Counted from the stretch's first letter, positions 35,181 through 45,292 are shown. The stretch: DNA of 64,000 nt from Sphingopyxis sp. USTB-05 (GCF_023822045.1 NZ_CP084712.1:2604001-2668000); one strand, 5' to 3'. Notes: generated from the sequence alone by a model not told the origin. Made by a program: numbers and translations.

Positions 35181-36152
35181 ATGGCCCTTCCCCCGATTTT
35201 CGACCGCCTGCGCCTGCCGGTTATCGGTTCGCCCCTGTTTATCGTATCGGGCCCCGAACTCGTCATCGCGCAGTGCAAGGCCGGCGTCGTCGGCAGCTTC
35301 CCCGCACTTAACGCCCGCCCGCAATCCTTGCTCGATGAATGGCTGCACCAGATCACCGAAGAGCTTGCGGCCTGGGACCGCGACAATCCCGACCGGCTCT
35401 CGGCGCCTTATGCCGTCAACCAGATCGTCCACAAATCGAACGATCGGCTCGAACAGGACATCGCGACCTGCGCCAAGTGGAAGGTGCCGATCACGATCAC
35501 CTCGCTCGGCGCGCGCGAGGAGCTTAATCAAGCGGTGCACGGCTGGGGCGGCATCACCCTCCACGACGTCATCGACGACCGCTTCGCACGCAAGGCGGTC
35601 GAGAAGGGCGCCGACGGCCTGATCCCCGTCGCCGCGGGCGCGGGCGGCCATGCCGGCCGGCAATCGCCCTTCGCGCTCGTGCAGGAAATCCGCGAATGGT
35701 TCGACGGCCCCGTCGCGCTGTCGGGCGCGATCGGCCACGGCCGCTCGATCCTCGCCGCGCAGGCATGCGGCGCCGACCTTGCCTATATCGGCAGCGCCTT
35801 CATCGCGACCGCCGAAGCCAATGCCGATCAGGGCTATAAGGACGGCATCGTCGAAGGACGCGCGGCCGACATCGTCTATTCGAACCTGTTCACCGGGGTC
35901 CACGGCAACTATCTTCGCCAGTCGATCGTCTCGGCCGGAATGGATCCCGACAATCTGCCCGAAGGCGACCTCAAGACGATGAACTTCGGCTCGGGGGGCA
36001 ATACCAAGGCCAAGGCGTGGAAGGATATCTGGGGCTCGGGCCAGGGCATCGGCCCCGTGACCGCGGTGCGCCCGGTCGCCGAATTCGTCGCCGAACTCGA
36101 AACCCAATATCTCGCCGCGCGCCGCGAACTAGAAGCGAAGGTGCGGCTTTAA
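35181..36152 (+). CDS. Nitronate monooxygenase
   Basis: A 323-aa FMN-dependent NMO/2-nitropropane dioxygenase-like TIM barrel. PLFIVSGPELVIAQCKAGVVG at the start, PVAAGAGGHAGRQSPFALV with the active-site His, and ALSGAIGHGRSILAAQACG with the FMN-phosphate loop are typical. It oxidises nitronates to carbonyl compounds. Upstream CCGGAGAGA is the ribosome site. Confidence 0.9.
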   Translation: MALPPIFDRLRLPVIGSPLFIVSGPELVIAQCKAGVVGSFPALNARPQSLLDEWLHQITEELAAWDRDNPDRLSAPYAVNQIVHKSNDRLEQDIATCAKWKVPITITSLGAREELNQAVHGWGGITLHDVIDDRFARKAVEKGADGLIPVAAGAGGHAGRQSPFALVQEIREWFDGPVALSGAIGHGRSILAAQACGADLAYIGSAFIATAEANADQGYKDGIVEGRAADIVYSNLFTGVHGNYLRQSIVSAGMDPDNLPEGDLKTMNFGSGGNTKAKAWKDIWGSGQGIGPVTAVRPVAEFVAELETQYLAARRELEAKVRL

Positions 36153-36230
36153 GCCGCGCCTTCCAACGCTGGCCGGGCCAATCGGCAATGCCTGCTTTGG
36201 GCGGGAAGCTGACGTTCGGTCACCCACTTC

Positions 36231-36274
36231 CGTCATCCCGGCGCAGGCCGGGATCCCATCTTCTCGGAATGACG
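36231..36274. repeat. Short palindromic repeat, GTCATCCCGG type
   Basis: CGTCATCCCGGCGCAGGCCG with inner stem CCCGGC/GCCGGG and an outer CGTCAT/ATGACG pair. Lies between the convergent nitronate monooxygenase and kup. Confidence 0.8.
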
Positions 36275-36367
36275 CGCGGCCTTTGTTGGGTCGCCCCTGC
36301 ATCGCAAGACCGTCCCCGATATTCAAACCCTCATTGCCACATGTCGCAAAGCTAAGCTTCGGCCGCC

Positions 36368-38329
36368 TCAGATCGCGACCTGACTCCCCAGTTCGACCAC
36401 GCGATTGGTGGGCAGGCGAAAATATTCCATCGCACTTTCCGAATTGCGCAGCATCCACGCGAACAGCTTTTCACGCCAGATCGGCATACCCGGCTTGCTC
36501 GCCGCAATCAGCGTCTGGCGCGACAGGAAAAAGCTCGTTTCCAGCATTTTGAACTCGCCGCCGCAGCTCGTGACGCGGGTTAGCGCCTCGGGCACGTCGA
36601 TCGGCTGCATGAAGCCATAATTGAGGACGAGCCGGTGGAACCCCTGCCCCAGATCCTCGAGCAGGCAGAATTTTTCCTCGGGGACGAAGGGCACGTCGGC
36701 GATCTTGATCGTCAGCAGGATGATCCGGGCGTGCAGCACCTTATTGTGTTTAAGGTTATGAAGCAGCGCGTGCGGCACGCCGTCGCTGCTCGACGTCATG
36801 AACACCGCAGTCCCCGGCACGCGCGTTGCACTGTTCGCCGCGGACTTCACAAACACCGGGATCGGCATCGCGCCCTCGGCCATCTCCTGCTGCATCAGCT
36901 TGCGTCCGCGCGACCAGGTCGTCAGCATCGTGAAGATGGTGAGACCGATCGCCAGCGGCACCCAGCCGCCGTCGGGCACCTTGATCAGGTTCGCGCCGAA
37001 ATAGGCGATATCGACGATGAAGAAGACGGCGAGCACAGGCAGCGCTTTCCACGCCGGCCACTTCCACAGCGTGAACAGCACGACGCTCATCAAACAGGTG
37101 TCGATGAACATCGCCCCCGTCACCGCGATGCCATAGGCCGCGGCAAGGTTGCTCGACGATCCGAAGAAGAGGACGAGGATGATCACCATCACCATCAGGC
37201 CCCAGTTGACCATCGGAATATAGATCTGCCCCGCAGCGGAAGCACTCGTATGCTCGACGCGCAGGCGCGGCATGAAGCCCAGTTGGATCGCCTGCTGCGT
37301 CAGCGAAAAAGCGCCCGAGATCACGGCCTGGCTTGCGATAATCGTCGCAAGGATCGCAAGGATGACGACCGGCACCTGCCAGGCCTCGGGCATCATCTGG
37401 AAAAAGGGGTCGGCGATCAGGTCGGCGCGCGGACCCATCTCGGCCTCGAGCACCATCGCACCCTGGCCCATATAGTTCAGCATCAGCGCGGGCAGGACAA
37501 AGGTCAGCCAGCTAAGCCCGATCGGCCCGCGCCCGAAATGCCCCATGTCGGCATAGAGCGCCTCCGCCCCCGTCACCGCCAGCACGACCGCGCCAAGCGC
37601 GATAAACGCGGTGAAACCGTCGACGTAAAAGAAACGGAGCGCGTTCAGCGGGTTCAGCGTTTCGAGGATGATCCCCGGATGATCGACGATGTGGATCATA
37701 CCAAGGATCGCGAGCATCGTGAAATAAGCGAGCATGATCGGCCCGAACAGCATCCCGACCTTTGCGGTCCCGCGCGACTGGATCGCGAACAGGCCGATCA
37801 GGATGGCGAGCGCGATCGGCACGATATACGGCTCGAAGCCCTTGTTGACATAGCTCAGGCCCTCGGTCGCCGACAGCACCGACATCGCCGGGGTGATCAT
37901 GCTGTCGCCATAGAAAAGCGCCGTCGCGAACACGCCGAGCAGGATGATCGGCCACGTCCAGCGCTTCTCGCCCGACGAACGGCTGATCAACGCGAGCAGC
38001 GCAAGACTACCCCCTTCGCCCTTGTTGTCGGCCTTCATGATCGTCAGCACATATTTGAAGGTGACGACGAGCATCATCGACCAGAAGACGAGGCTCAGCA
38101 CGCCATAGATGTGTAGCCGGTCGGGCTCGATCGGATGGTGGCCGGCAAAAGTCTCGCGGAACGCATAAAGCGGACTGGTACCGATATCGCCAAACACGAC
38201 ACCGATTGCGCCGACGGCAAGCTTCAGCTTGCCATCGCCATGATGTCCGTGGCCGTAATGGGCCGTTTCGGCGGCAGCAGTTGCAGCGCGTGGAGCGCCG
38301 CCCGCCGCCTGTTGCGACTCAGCAGTCAT
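36368..38329 (-). CDS. kup: KUP-family potassium transporter
   Basis: A 653-aa Kup potassium/proton symporter. The N-terminal core carries [19 protein letters not shown] and about twelve membrane segments to residue 450 or so. A cytoplasmic C-terminal part follows ([40 protein letters not shown]). It imports K+ into the cytoplasm. It lies 39 bases downstream of ccmI on the same strand and may be read through from the ccm operon. Confidence 0.93.
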   Translation of the reverse strand: MTAESQQAAGGAPRAATAAAETAHYGHGHHGDGKLKLAVGAIGVVFGDIGTSPLYAFRETFAGHHPIEPDRLHIYGVLSLVFWSMMLVVTFKYVLTIMKADNKGEGGSLALLALISRSSGEKRWTWPIILLGVFATALFYGDSMITPAMSVLSATEGLSYVNKGFEPYIVPIALAILIGLFAIQSRGTAKVGMLFGPIMLAYFTMLAILGMIHIVDHPGIILETLNPLNALRFFYVDGFTAFIALGAVVLAVTGAEALYADMGHFGRGPIGLSWLTFVLPALMLNYMGQGAMVLEAEMGPRADLIADPFFQMMPEAWQVPVVILAILATIIASQAVISGAFSLTQQAIQLGFMPRLRVEHTSASAAGQIYIPMVNWGLMVMVIILVLFFGSSSNLAAAYGIAVTGAMFIDTCLMSVVLFTLWKWPAWKALPVLAVFFIVDIAYFGANLIKVPDGGWVPLAIGLTIFTMLTTWSRGRKLMQQEMAEGAMPIPVFVKSAANSATRVPGTAVFMTSSSDGVPHALLHNLKHNKVLHARIILLTIKIADVPFVPEEKFCLLEDLGQGFHRLVLNYGFMQPIDVPEALTRVTSCGGEFKMLETSFFLSRQTLIAASKPGMPIWREKLFAWMLRNSESAMEYFRLPTNRVVELGSQVAI

Positions 38330-38368
38330 CGCGCGCCTTTAGACGAGCCCGAGCCTTTGTAATAGGTT

Positions 38369-39037
38369 TCAATTTGGGACGTCCGCGGGCGGAGGCCCCG
38401 CCGGAGCCTCGGCGGGCAGCTCAGGGCCCAGCGCCTGCCGCAACTGCGCCAGCCGCATTTCGAGGTCGGGGCGCCAGGGCGCATCGGCGGGGCTGCGCGC
38501 AAGGAGCTGGGTCCACACCGCATCGGCGCCTTTCAGGTCGCCGCCCTGCGCCAGCGCCAGTCCCGCAAAGAAGGGGGGCGCCGGATGCGATGGATCGCGT
38601 TTCGCCGCCTCGTCGAACGCCAGCGCCGCCGCCGGCGACATCATGCCCCCGCCGTGCGCTGCAAGCGCGTTGCCGAGCCCGACCCACAGGTCGACATTGT
38701 CGGGATATTTCTCCAGCCCTTTTTCGAGCGTCTTCGCGGCAAGTTCGGTCTTGCCGGTGCGCGCAAAACCGTCGGACATGCCGAGCCACTGCGCCGCAGG
38801 GCCGAAACGTTCGGACATCCCCTGCCGCTGGTCGGTCAGCGCCTCGCCGAAACCCTCGGGCTCCTCGGGTGCTGCAACGGGCTTGCCGGGCAGCGATGGA
38901 TGGCCTTGCAATGCATAACCCGCGAGGCCCAGCATCACCGCCGCCCCGGCCGGCCGCGCCGCGGCGGGCAGCTTGCCAAGCCAGAAGATGCCCACGATCG
39001 TCAGCAGAGCGACGAGCATGACCCAGAGCCAGATCAT
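38369..39037 (-). CDS. ccmI: Cytochrome c maturation TPR protein CcmI/CycH
   Basis: A 222-aa protein with an N-terminal membrane part (WLWVMLVALLTIVGIFWL, then AGAAVMLGLAGYAL). TPR-like helices follow (FARTGKTELAAKTLEKGLEK, PSHPAPPFFAGLALAQGGDL). CcmI holds apocytochrome c for haem ligation. It is short compared with full-length CcmI. The last gene of the ccm operon, it overlaps ccmH by four bases. Confidence 0.85.
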   Translation of the reverse strand: MIWLWVMLVALLTIVGIFWLGKLPAAARPAGAAVMLGLAGYALQGHPSLPGKPVAAPEEPEGFGEALTDQRQGMSERFGPAAQWLGMSDGFARTGKTELAAKTLEKGLEKYPDNVDLWVGLGNALAAHGGGMMSPAAALAFDEAAKRDPSHPAPPFFAGLALAQGGDLKGADAVWTQLLARSPADAPWRPDLEMRLAQLRQALGPELPAEAPAGPPPADVPN

Positions 39038-39468
39038 GCCGCCTCGTCCTCTTCATCGTTCGCACCGCGGCGGAAACGGCCAAAGGCCAGCCATCCGCCC
39101 AGCGCGAGGAAGAGCAGCGGCCCCAGCCAGAGCAGCGCCGTGGCGCCGTCGAACGGCGGATCATAGCTGACCCAATTGCCATAACGCGCGACGAGCCATG
39201 CCTTGATCTCGGCCGGGCTCTCGCCCGCCGCGATCTTGCTGCGCACTTCGTGGCGCATATCGCCCGCCAGCGGCGCGTCGCTGTCGGCGATCGACTGCCC
39301 TTGGCAGACCAGACAGCGCAGCTCCTCCATCAGCGCCTTGGCGCGTGCTTCCTCAGCGGGATCCTTGAGTTGCTGATAGGCATAGGGCGCGGGCGGCAGC
39401 CGGTCCTGCGCGGCAAGCGGCAGCGCAAGCGCGCCTAACAGGAACAAGAGGACGAACCGGAGGCTCAT
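39034..39468 (-). CDS. ccmH: Cytochrome c maturation protein CcmH (CcmL type)
   Basis: A 144-aa thiol-disulfide protein. Signal peptide (about residues 1-20), the redox motif LRCLVCQGQSIADSDAPLA, and a C-terminal membrane anchor (LLWLGPLLFLALGGWLAF). It keeps haem-binding cysteines of apocytochrome c reduced in the periplasm. It overlaps ccmG and ccmI by four bases each. Confidence 0.93.
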   Translation of the reverse strand: MSLRFVLLFLLGALALPLAAQDRLPPAPYAYQQLKDPAEEARAKALMEELRCLVCQGQSIADSDAPLAGDMRHEVRSKIAAGESPAEIKAWLVARYGNWVSYDPPFDGATALLWLGPLLFLALGGWLAFGRFRRGANDEEDEAA

Positions 39469-39995
39469 TTCATCGCCTCGAGCTTGGCGACGATTTCGGG
39501 CACCTGATCGGCAAGGATCACGCCCTGGATTTGCTCGCGAATAATACCCTTGCCGTCGATCAGGAAGGTTTCGGGGACGCCCGACGACCCGAGCGCGATC
39601 TGGACGCTGCTCTGCATGTCCGAACCGATGCGGTCGAAGGGGTTGCCAAATTCGCGCAGGAACATCGCGACATCCTCGGGCCGGTCGCGGATCGCGATGC
39701 CATCGATCGGTACGCCAGCGGCCTTCAATGCCTCAAGCTGCGGCGCCTCCGCGCGGCACGGGATGCACCAGCTCGCGAAAACATTCACCAACCGCGGCCG
39801 TCCGTCGGCGAGTTGGCTGCTCTTCAATCCTTCGACGCCAGCAGTGGCGGGGGGCAGGTCGAACAACGGCATCGGTTTGTCGATCCACTGCGACTGGATC
39901 AGCGTCTCGGCGGGCGTCACCAACCGATAGACGAAGGCGCCGAACAACAATCCCATGATCGCGAGCGGCACAAACAGGACCCAGCGGTTCTTCAC
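39465..39995 (-). CDS. ccmG: Thiol:disulfide interchange protein CcmG/DsbE
   Basis: A 176-aa membrane-anchored thioredoxin fold. An N-terminal anchor (WVLFVPLAIMGLLFGAFVY) is followed by NVFASWCIPCRAEAPQL with the WCxPC active site. GVPETFLIDGKGIIREQ is the cis-Pro strand. It passes electrons to the CcmH step. Coupled by 4-base overlaps to ccmF and ccmH. Confidence 0.94.
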   Translation of the reverse strand: MKNRWVLFVPLAIMGLLFGAFVYRLVTPAETLIQSQWIDKPMPLFDLPPATAGVEGLKSSQLADGRPRLVNVFASWCIPCRAEAPQLEALKAAGVPIDGIAIRDRPEDVAMFLREFGNPFDRIGSDMQSSVQIALGSSGVPETFLIDGKGIIREQIQGVILADQVPEIVAKLEAMK

Positions 39996-41959
39996 GCGAA
40001 ACGTTCCTCAGCCTTGCGGGCGCGGCGGGCGCGCCAGATGTTCAGCAATTGCGCACGCCCGAGCAGCGACAGCGCTGCGCCGATCGCGATCAGCGCACCG
40101 CCGAGCCAGATCCACCACACCAGCGGCTTCCACCACAGGCGGATCTGGTAACGGTCGGCGCTGCCGTCGTCGCTCGTCACCGGATGGCCGAGCACGGCAT
40201 AGAGCTGGCCGCCTGGCCGCGTCAGCAACGCGGCTTCGTTCGTTTCGGTCGGCGCCGTGCCCATGAGCCCCGGGAATGTCCTCGCCTCGGGCTTCATCGT
40301 AAAGCTGCCGCCCGACGATGTCGTCGCGACCAGCGTGCCTTCGATCGCGGTATAATTCGGCCCTGCGATCGGCTTCACGCCGACGAACTTCACCTTGAAA
40401 TCGCCGACCTTCACTACTTCGCCCGGCGCCGCGGCAACCAACCGCTCCTTGATAAAGGCGCTTTCGGCGCCCATCCCGGCAAGGCACACCGCGACACCGA
40501 AATGCGCGATCACCATGCCCCATGTCGGCAGCGGCGTACGGCGCAGGTTGCGGCCCCACAGCGGCGCCAGGCTCGCGACCGCTACAATCCCCGCGACGGT
40601 CATGCCGAGCAGCGGCAAAATACCGACCTTGCCGCCGAACAGGATCAGCGCAAAAAGCACCGCTGCCCCGGCCAGGATCGCGGCGGGAAGCCGCGACCAC
40701 AGCCGGGTGCCGTCATCCTTGCGCCAGCTAAGCAGCGGCCCTGCCACCATCACGAGACAGAGGATCAGCGCAAGCGGCCCGGCGACCTTGTTATAATAGG
40801 GCGGCCCGACCGAGATCTTCTCGCCCATCGCCTCGGCGACGATTGGATAAAGCGTGCCAAGAAGGACCAGCGCGAGGATCGTCGTCAGCAGCAGATTGTT
40901 GATTACCAGCGAGCCTTCGCGGCTGAGCAGCGCGAATTTCTTGCCCTCCGCGACGCTTCCCGCGCGCAGAGCGAAAAGGGTCAGCGCCCCGCCGATATAG
41001 ATCGCCATCAGCGCAAGCAGGAAAGTCCCGCGCTCGGGGTCGACCGCAAAGCTGTGAACGCTGGTCAACAGACCCGACCGGACGATGAACGTCCCCACCA
41101 TCGACATCGAAAAGCCGACGACCGCGAGCATCACCGTCCAGGCGCGCAGCGCGTTACGCGTCGCGGTGACAGCAACCGAATGAAGCAGCGCCGCCCCGGC
41201 GAGCCAGGGTACGAGCGAGACATTCTCGACCGGATCCCAGAACCACCAGCCGCCCCAGCCGAGCTCATAATAGGCCCAATAGCTGCCCGCGGTGATACCG
41301 AGCGTCAGGAAAATCCAGCTTCCGAGCACCCACGGCCGCATCGCGCGGGCAAAAGCCGGACCGATTTCGCGCGTGATCAGCGCGCCGACGGCAAAGCTGA
41401 ACGCGACCGACAGGCCGACATAGCCGACGTAAAGCGTCGGGGGATGGAAGGCGAGCCCGATGTCCTGAAGCAGCGGGTTCAGCCCTTGACCGTCAGGAGG
41501 CGCGATCGGAAGCCGCTTGAACGGGTTCGACGAGAACAGCAGAAAGGCAAAGAAACCGAGGCTCAACGCCGCTTGCGCCGCGAGCGTCGCGACCAGCGTA
41601 TCCTCGCGCAGCCGCTTTTCGAATATCGCGATCAACCCGCCCGACAGCGACAGGATCATCAGCCATAGCAGCATCGATCCTTCGTGATTTCCCCACGTTC
41701 CCGCGACCTTGAAGATCATCGGTTTCAAACTGTTGCTGTTGCGCGCGACCAACTCGACCGACATGTCGGAGCGCACGAACAGCGCAATGAGCAGCCCGAA
41801 TGCGACCGCGGTCAGAACGCCCTGCGCAACGCTCGCCGGCCGCACAAGCGCCGCCAGATCCTTTGAACCGCCGCGCAGGAACAAAGTCCCCGCGACGAGC
41901 GACAGACATGCGAGCGCGGCCGCGATCCACAGCAGGGCCAGACCGAGTTCAGCGATCAT
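39992..41959 (-). CDS. ccmF: Haem lyase subunit CcmF
   Basis: A 655-aa polytopic protein of the haem-handling family. The WWD signature WGGWWFWDPVENVSLVPWL is clear, as are conserved His-containing loops and about fourteen membrane segments. It ligates haem, delivered by CcmE, to apocytochrome c in the periplasm. It overlaps ccmE and ccmG by four bases each. Confidence 0.95.
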   Translation of the reverse strand: MIAELGLALLWIAAALACLSLVAGTLFLRGGSKDLAALVRPASVAQGVLTAVAFGLLIALFVRSDMSVELVARNSNSLKPMIFKVAGTWGNHEGSMLLWLMILSLSGGLIAIFEKRLREDTLVATLAAQAALSLGFFAFLLFSSNPFKRLPIAPPDGQGLNPLLQDIGLAFHPPTLYVGYVGLSVAFSFAVGALITREIGPAFARAMRPWVLGSWIFLTLGITAGSYWAYYELGWGGWWFWDPVENVSLVPWLAGAALLHSVAVTATRNALRAWTVMLAVVGFSMSMVGTFIVRSGLLTSVHSFAVDPERGTFLLALMAIYIGGALTLFALRAGSVAEGKKFALLSREGSLVINNLLLTTILALVLLGTLYPIVAEAMGEKISVGPPYYNKVAGPLALILCLVMVAGPLLSWRKDDGTRLWSRLPAAILAGAAVLFALILFGGKVGILPLLGMTVAGIVAVASLAPLWGRNLRRTPLPTWGMVIAHFGVAVCLAGMGAESAFIKERLVAAAPGEVVKVGDFKVKFVGVKPIAGPNYTAIEGTLVATTSSGGSFTMKPEARTFPGLMGTAPTETNEAALLTRPGGQLYAVLGHPVTSDDGSADRYQIRLWWKPLVWWIWLGGALIAIGAALSLLGRAQLLNIWRARRARKAEERFA

Positions 41960-42393
41960 GTCGTTGCCGGCGCCTTCATATTCTTCGGCATATCGCCCAT
42001 CTGCGGCGGCATATAGCGCTCGTCATGCTTGGCCAGGATACGGTCGGCGACGAAAATCCCGTCGGCGCGCATCCGGCCGTCGGCGACCATTCCGCTCTCT
42101 TCGCCGAACAGGTCGGGGACGATGCCCTTATATTCGACCGGCACGGACGCCTTACCGTCGGTCGCGACGAAACGGATCGTCAGGCCATCGGCTTGCCGCT
42201 CGATGCTGCCCTTGGCGACCATCCCGCCCAGCCGCATGGGCTCGCCGACCGAGGCCTTGCCACCCTGAATTTCGACCGGCGTACGGAAATAGGCCGCCTC
42301 GTCGCGAAGCGCGCTCGCTGCAAGCACCCCCGCACCGCCGACGCCGCACAGCGCGACCAGCGCCAGAATCAGCCGTTGATGCTTGGCCTTCAT
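41956..42393 (-). CDS. ccmE: Periplasmic haem chaperone CcmE
   Basis: A 145-aa OB-fold haem chaperone. N-terminal anchor (LILALVALCGVGGAGVLAAS), then VEYKGIVPDLFGEESGMVAD, then ADRILAKHDERYMPP, which carries the His that binds haem covalently. It is coupled by 4-base overlaps to ccmD and ccmF. Confidence 0.94.
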   Translation of the reverse strand: MKAKHQRLILALVALCGVGGAGVLAASALRDEAAYFRTPVEIQGGKASVGEPMRLGGMVAKGSIERQADGLTIRFVATDGKASVPVEYKGIVPDLFGEESGMVADGRMRADGIFVADRILAKHDERYMPPQMGDMPKNMKAPATT

Positions 42394-42575
42394 TTACGAT
42401 CTCCGCGCGGCGCCCCGCCGCGCCTGCTATCGGCGCGCAGCGCATCGCTGCGCTTCTCGGCCTTTTTCATCGCACGCCAGCTCGTCCAGAGCACCGCGCC
42501 GGTCAGTATGACCGTAAGGCCATAGGCCGCGGCGACAAACGCCCATTGCCCGCCCCCGCTGATTACCCCCGTCAC
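42390..42575 (-). CDS. ccmD: Haem exporter accessory protein CcmD
   Basis: A 61-aa single-pass protein: WAFVAAAYGLTVILTGAVLW, then a basic tail rich in Arg/Lys. It helps release CcmE from CcmC-type complexes. It lies 3 bases after ccmC and overlaps ccmE by four. Identification rests on size, topology and place. Confidence 0.85.
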   Translation of the reverse strand: MTGVISGGGQWAFVAAAYGLTVILTGAVLWTSWRAMKKAEKRSDALRADSRRGGAPRGDRK

Positions 42576-42578
42576 GCG

Positions 42579-43313
42579 TCAGGTCCCTTCGTCGTCGGCC
42601 AGTCGCCGCAGCCGCGCCGCGACGCGATTGTCGGCGATGATCCGCCGCATTCGCATCAGCACGATGGCGCCGAATAGCAGCGAAAAGCCGAGCACGGTCA
42701 AGCCCAGCGGCCACAGCAGGGCGCCGTCGATGCTCGATCCGCCAAGCGTGATGCTCGGCCCCTGATGCAGGCTGTTCCACCAGACGACGCTGCGGTTGAT
42801 GATCGGGATGTTGATCGCGCCGACCAGCGCATAGATCGCCGCGCCGCGTGATAGCGAACCGCCCTGCCTTTGCCCGTCGTCACCGCTCGTCAGCGCGATA
42901 AAGCCCGCGTAGAGAAACAGCAGGACGAGCATCGAAGTCATCCGGCCGTCCCATTCCCACCAGGTTCCCCAGGTCGGGCGCCCCCAGATCGATCCGGTCG
43001 CGAGGCACAGCGCGGTAAACAGCATTCCCGGTACCGCGATCGCGCGCGCCGCGATGCCCGATATCGGATGGCGCCACACAAGTTGGATCAACCCCGCAAT
43101 CGCCAGTGACGTCCAGCCACCCATGCCAAGCCAGGCCGACGGAACATGGACGTAGAGGATGCGTGCGGTTTCGCCCTGCTTATAGTCACCTGGAACCAGC
43201 GCGAGCCCAGCCCAGGCACCACCGAGCACGAGCAACAGCCCAACGCCCAACAGCCACGGCGTCAGCGGCTTGGCAATCGCAAGAAAGCGCGTGGGATTAG
43301 CATAGGCGTGCAT
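42579..43313 (-). CDS. ccmC: Haem handling protein CcmC
   Basis: A 244-aa six-TM protein. The WWD motif WGTWWEWDGRMTSML is intact. VHVPSAWLGMGGW and NIPIINRSVVWWNSLHQG hold the conserved His ligands. It loads haem on CcmE. It is first in the ccm operon here; ccmA and ccmB, often upstream, are not in this window. Confidence 0.94.
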   Translation of the reverse strand: MHAYANPTRFLAIAKPLTPWLLGVGLLLVLGGAWAGLALVPGDYKQGETARILYVHVPSAWLGMGGWTSLAIAGLIQLVWRHPISGIAARAIAVPGMLFTALCLATGSIWGRPTWGTWWEWDGRMTSMLVLLFLYAGFIALTSGDDGQRQGGSLSRGAAIYALVGAINIPIINRSVVWWNSLHQGPSITLGGSSIDGALLWPLGLTVLGFSLLFGAIVLMRMRRIIADNRVAARLRRLADDEGT

Positions 43314-43635
43314 CGGGTCGCGTCGTCCTTAGGCGAGCCGGGGAAAGTGGTCCAGCAATTTGCCCGGCGCGACCCCGGTCATGGTTGTGTCGCCCGTGCC
43401 CGGTGGCAGGTCAACCCCTCGGCGATCTCCTCTCCGCAAGTCCCATCCCGATCGACGAATGGCAAGTAACCACCAAAAGCGGCCCTCTCCATCATCGTCA
43501 CCCCCGACTTGATCCGGGGTCTCGCTTGGGGTTTAGCCAAGTATAATGCATCAAAAAGGGGGATTCCGCGTCAAGCGCGGGATGACGGAAGTGGAACAGG
43601 GCAACGCCCGCTCCCCACACCAAACCAAACAGAAC
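43314..43635. other. 322-base intergenic stretch upstream of ccmC
   Basis: It contains a palindromic repeat (43496-43588) and otherwise no gene. The ccmC promoter must lie in its first 200 bases, but no clear box is evident. Confidence 0.65.
43496..43588. repeat. Palindromic repeat, GTCACCCCCG type (degenerate)
   Basis: CGTCACCCCCGACTTGATCC faces GGATTCCGCGTCAAGCGCGG. More diverged than the copies at 14157 or 33406. Confidence 0.8.
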
Positions 43636-43989
43636 TCACGCCTCCGGGCGCGTCCATATCCAGCTTCCGGTCACCGCCGCTGCGATCACGGGCACCATCA
43701 CCCACGGCCAAGGCGAAAATATCGCAGCCAGCACGATACTGAACGCAAAAGCCGCGGTTGCGGCAATCTTGCCTTTCCGGCTGATCGCGCCCTTCTCGCG
43801 CCACGCGGTTATATGGTGCCCGAAATGCGGGTGCATCAGCAGCCAGTTTTCGAGCCGCGGCGATGAGCGGGCAAAGCAAAATGCGGCAAGAATGACGAAC
43901 GGTACGGTCGGCAACAGCGGCAGGAATGCGCCAATCGCGCCAAGCCCCAACGACGCCCAGCCCGCGACCAGATAAAAATGCCGTTTCAT
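43636..43989 (-). CDS. YbaN-family (DUF454) membrane protein
   Basis: A 117-aa protein. LVAGWASLGLGAIGAFLPLL, PFVILAAFCFARSSPRLENW and HHITAWREKGAISRKGK are typical of DUF454/YbaN. Three membrane segments. Function is unknown. The start at 43989 gives the usual short N terminus; a longer frame to 44091 runs over repeat sequence. Confidence 0.85.
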   Translation of the reverse strand: MKRHFYLVAGWASLGLGAIGAFLPLLPTVPFVILAAFCFARSSPRLENWLLMHPHFGHHITAWREKGAISRKGKIAATAAFAFSIVLAAIFSPWPWVMVPVIAAAVTGSWIWTRPEA

Positions 43990-44040
43990 CAAGGGCAGGC
44001 TTAGCGGAATCCAAGCTCGGCGCCACCCCCTACCCTGTTT

Positions 44041-44117
44041 CCCGGCGAAGGCCGGGGTCCAGAGCGTTCGAAGCAAGAGTCTGTTGGACAAACGCTACGC
44101 CCCGGATTTCGCCGGGG
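44041..44117. repeat. Imperfect inverted repeat upstream of the YbaN gene
   Basis: CCCGGCGAAGGCCGGGG and CCCCGGATTTCGCCGGGG are inverted across about 40 bases, between the YbaN gene and the leucine dehydrogenase stop. Confidence 0.5.
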
Positions 44118-44127
44118 AGTAGTAAAA

Positions 44128-45180
44128 TCAACCGCGCCCGATCAGCTTCTGCGCCATCCGGTCGGCGACGACCGACGCCGGCGTACCGCTCGCCTTGCTC
44201 TCGGCCCAGATCTCCGCGAGGCGGCCGGGTATCTGGTGAATGCGGCTCTCGACCTCTTCGCGGCTGCCCTGCCCCAGATATTCCAGCGCGACGTTGATGA
44301 TGCCGCCCGCGTTGATCACATAATCGGGGGCGTAGACGATGCCGCGATCGTGGACGCGCTTACCGTCAGCCGCCGTCGCAAGCTGGTTGTTCGCACCACC
44401 GGCGATGATCGGCACGCGCAGCTTTTCGATGCTCGCCTCGGTCAGGATTGCACCAAGCGCGTTGGGGCTCAGCACGTCGGCCTCGATCTCCATGATCGCA
44501 GCCGAATCGGCCAGCTCGGCGCCGAGCTCTTCCGCCAGCGCCTTCGCGCGCGCCAGATTGACGTCGGCGAGAGTCAGCTTCGCACCCTCGGCCGCCAGCC
44601 GCCGCGCGACGCCGCCGCCGACGCTGCCGACCCCCTGGATCGCGATCCGCACATCTTTCGCGCTGTCGGTATTAAGCCCTTCGCGAATCGCAGCCTTGAT
44701 GCCCAGATAGACGCCGAGCGCGGTGAACGGGCCCGGATCGCCACCCGCATCGGCACCGCTCGCAACGGGAAGCCCGCTGACATGCTTCGTCTGCTTGGAA
44801 ATTTCGACCATGTCGGAATCGGTGATCCCGACATCCTCGGCGGTTACATAGGCGCCGCCGAGCGAATCGACCGCGCGGCCGAACGCCGCGAGCAGTTCGG
44901 GCGTCTTCGTGCCATTCTCGTCGGCGAGGATCACGCCCTTGCCGCCGCCCATGGGCAGGCCCGCCATCGCATTTTTATAGCTCATGCCGCGCGAAAGGCG
45001 CAGCGCGTCGGTGATCGCCGCCGCGCGCTGCGGATAATGCCAATATCGCACGCCGCCGGCGCCGGGGCCGAGGTGGGTCGAGTGGACAGCGATGACCGCC
45101 GTCAGCCCGCTGGCACGATCGCGGAACATATGGACATGTTCATGATCGTCAAAATCAGCAAAATCCCAGACAGCGGACAT
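44128..45180 (-). CDS. Leucine dehydrogenase-type amino acid dehydrogenase
   Basis: A 350-aa Glu/Leu/Phe/Val dehydrogenase. It has the catalytic Lys segment AGLPMGGGKGVILADE and VTAEDVGITDSDMVEIS. The NAD loop is IAIQGVGSVGGGVARRLAAEGAKL. The length fits leucine or phenylalanine dehydrogenase, which deaminate branched-chain or aromatic amino acids. The start at 45180 has GAGGGAAG upstream; a frame to 45234 is rejected. Upstream lies tRNA-His. Confidence 0.9.
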   Translation of the reverse strand: MSAVWDFADFDDHEHVHMFRDRASGLTAVIAVHSTHLGPGAGGVRYWHYPQRAAAITDALRLSRGMSYKNAMAGLPMGGGKGVILADENGTKTPELLAAFGRAVDSLGGAYVTAEDVGITDSDMVEISKQTKHVSGLPVASGADAGGDPGPFTALGVYLGIKAAIREGLNTDSAKDVRIAIQGVGSVGGGVARRLAAEGAKLTLADVNLARAKALAEELGAELADSAAIMEIEADVLSPNALGAILTEASIEKLRVPIIAGGANNQLATAADGKRVHDRGIVYAPDYVINAGGIINVALEYLGQGSREEVESRIHQIPGRLAEIWAESKASGTPASVVADRMAQKLIGRG

Positions 45181-45292
45181 GGCAGCTTCCCTCTTCACGA
45201 AATTGACGCACAAGAAAATTACGTGATGGCGCAATAATGCAACGGGCGCAGCGAGTCACCCCAAAAGCGTCTATTCGCGATAATAGAAGAAA

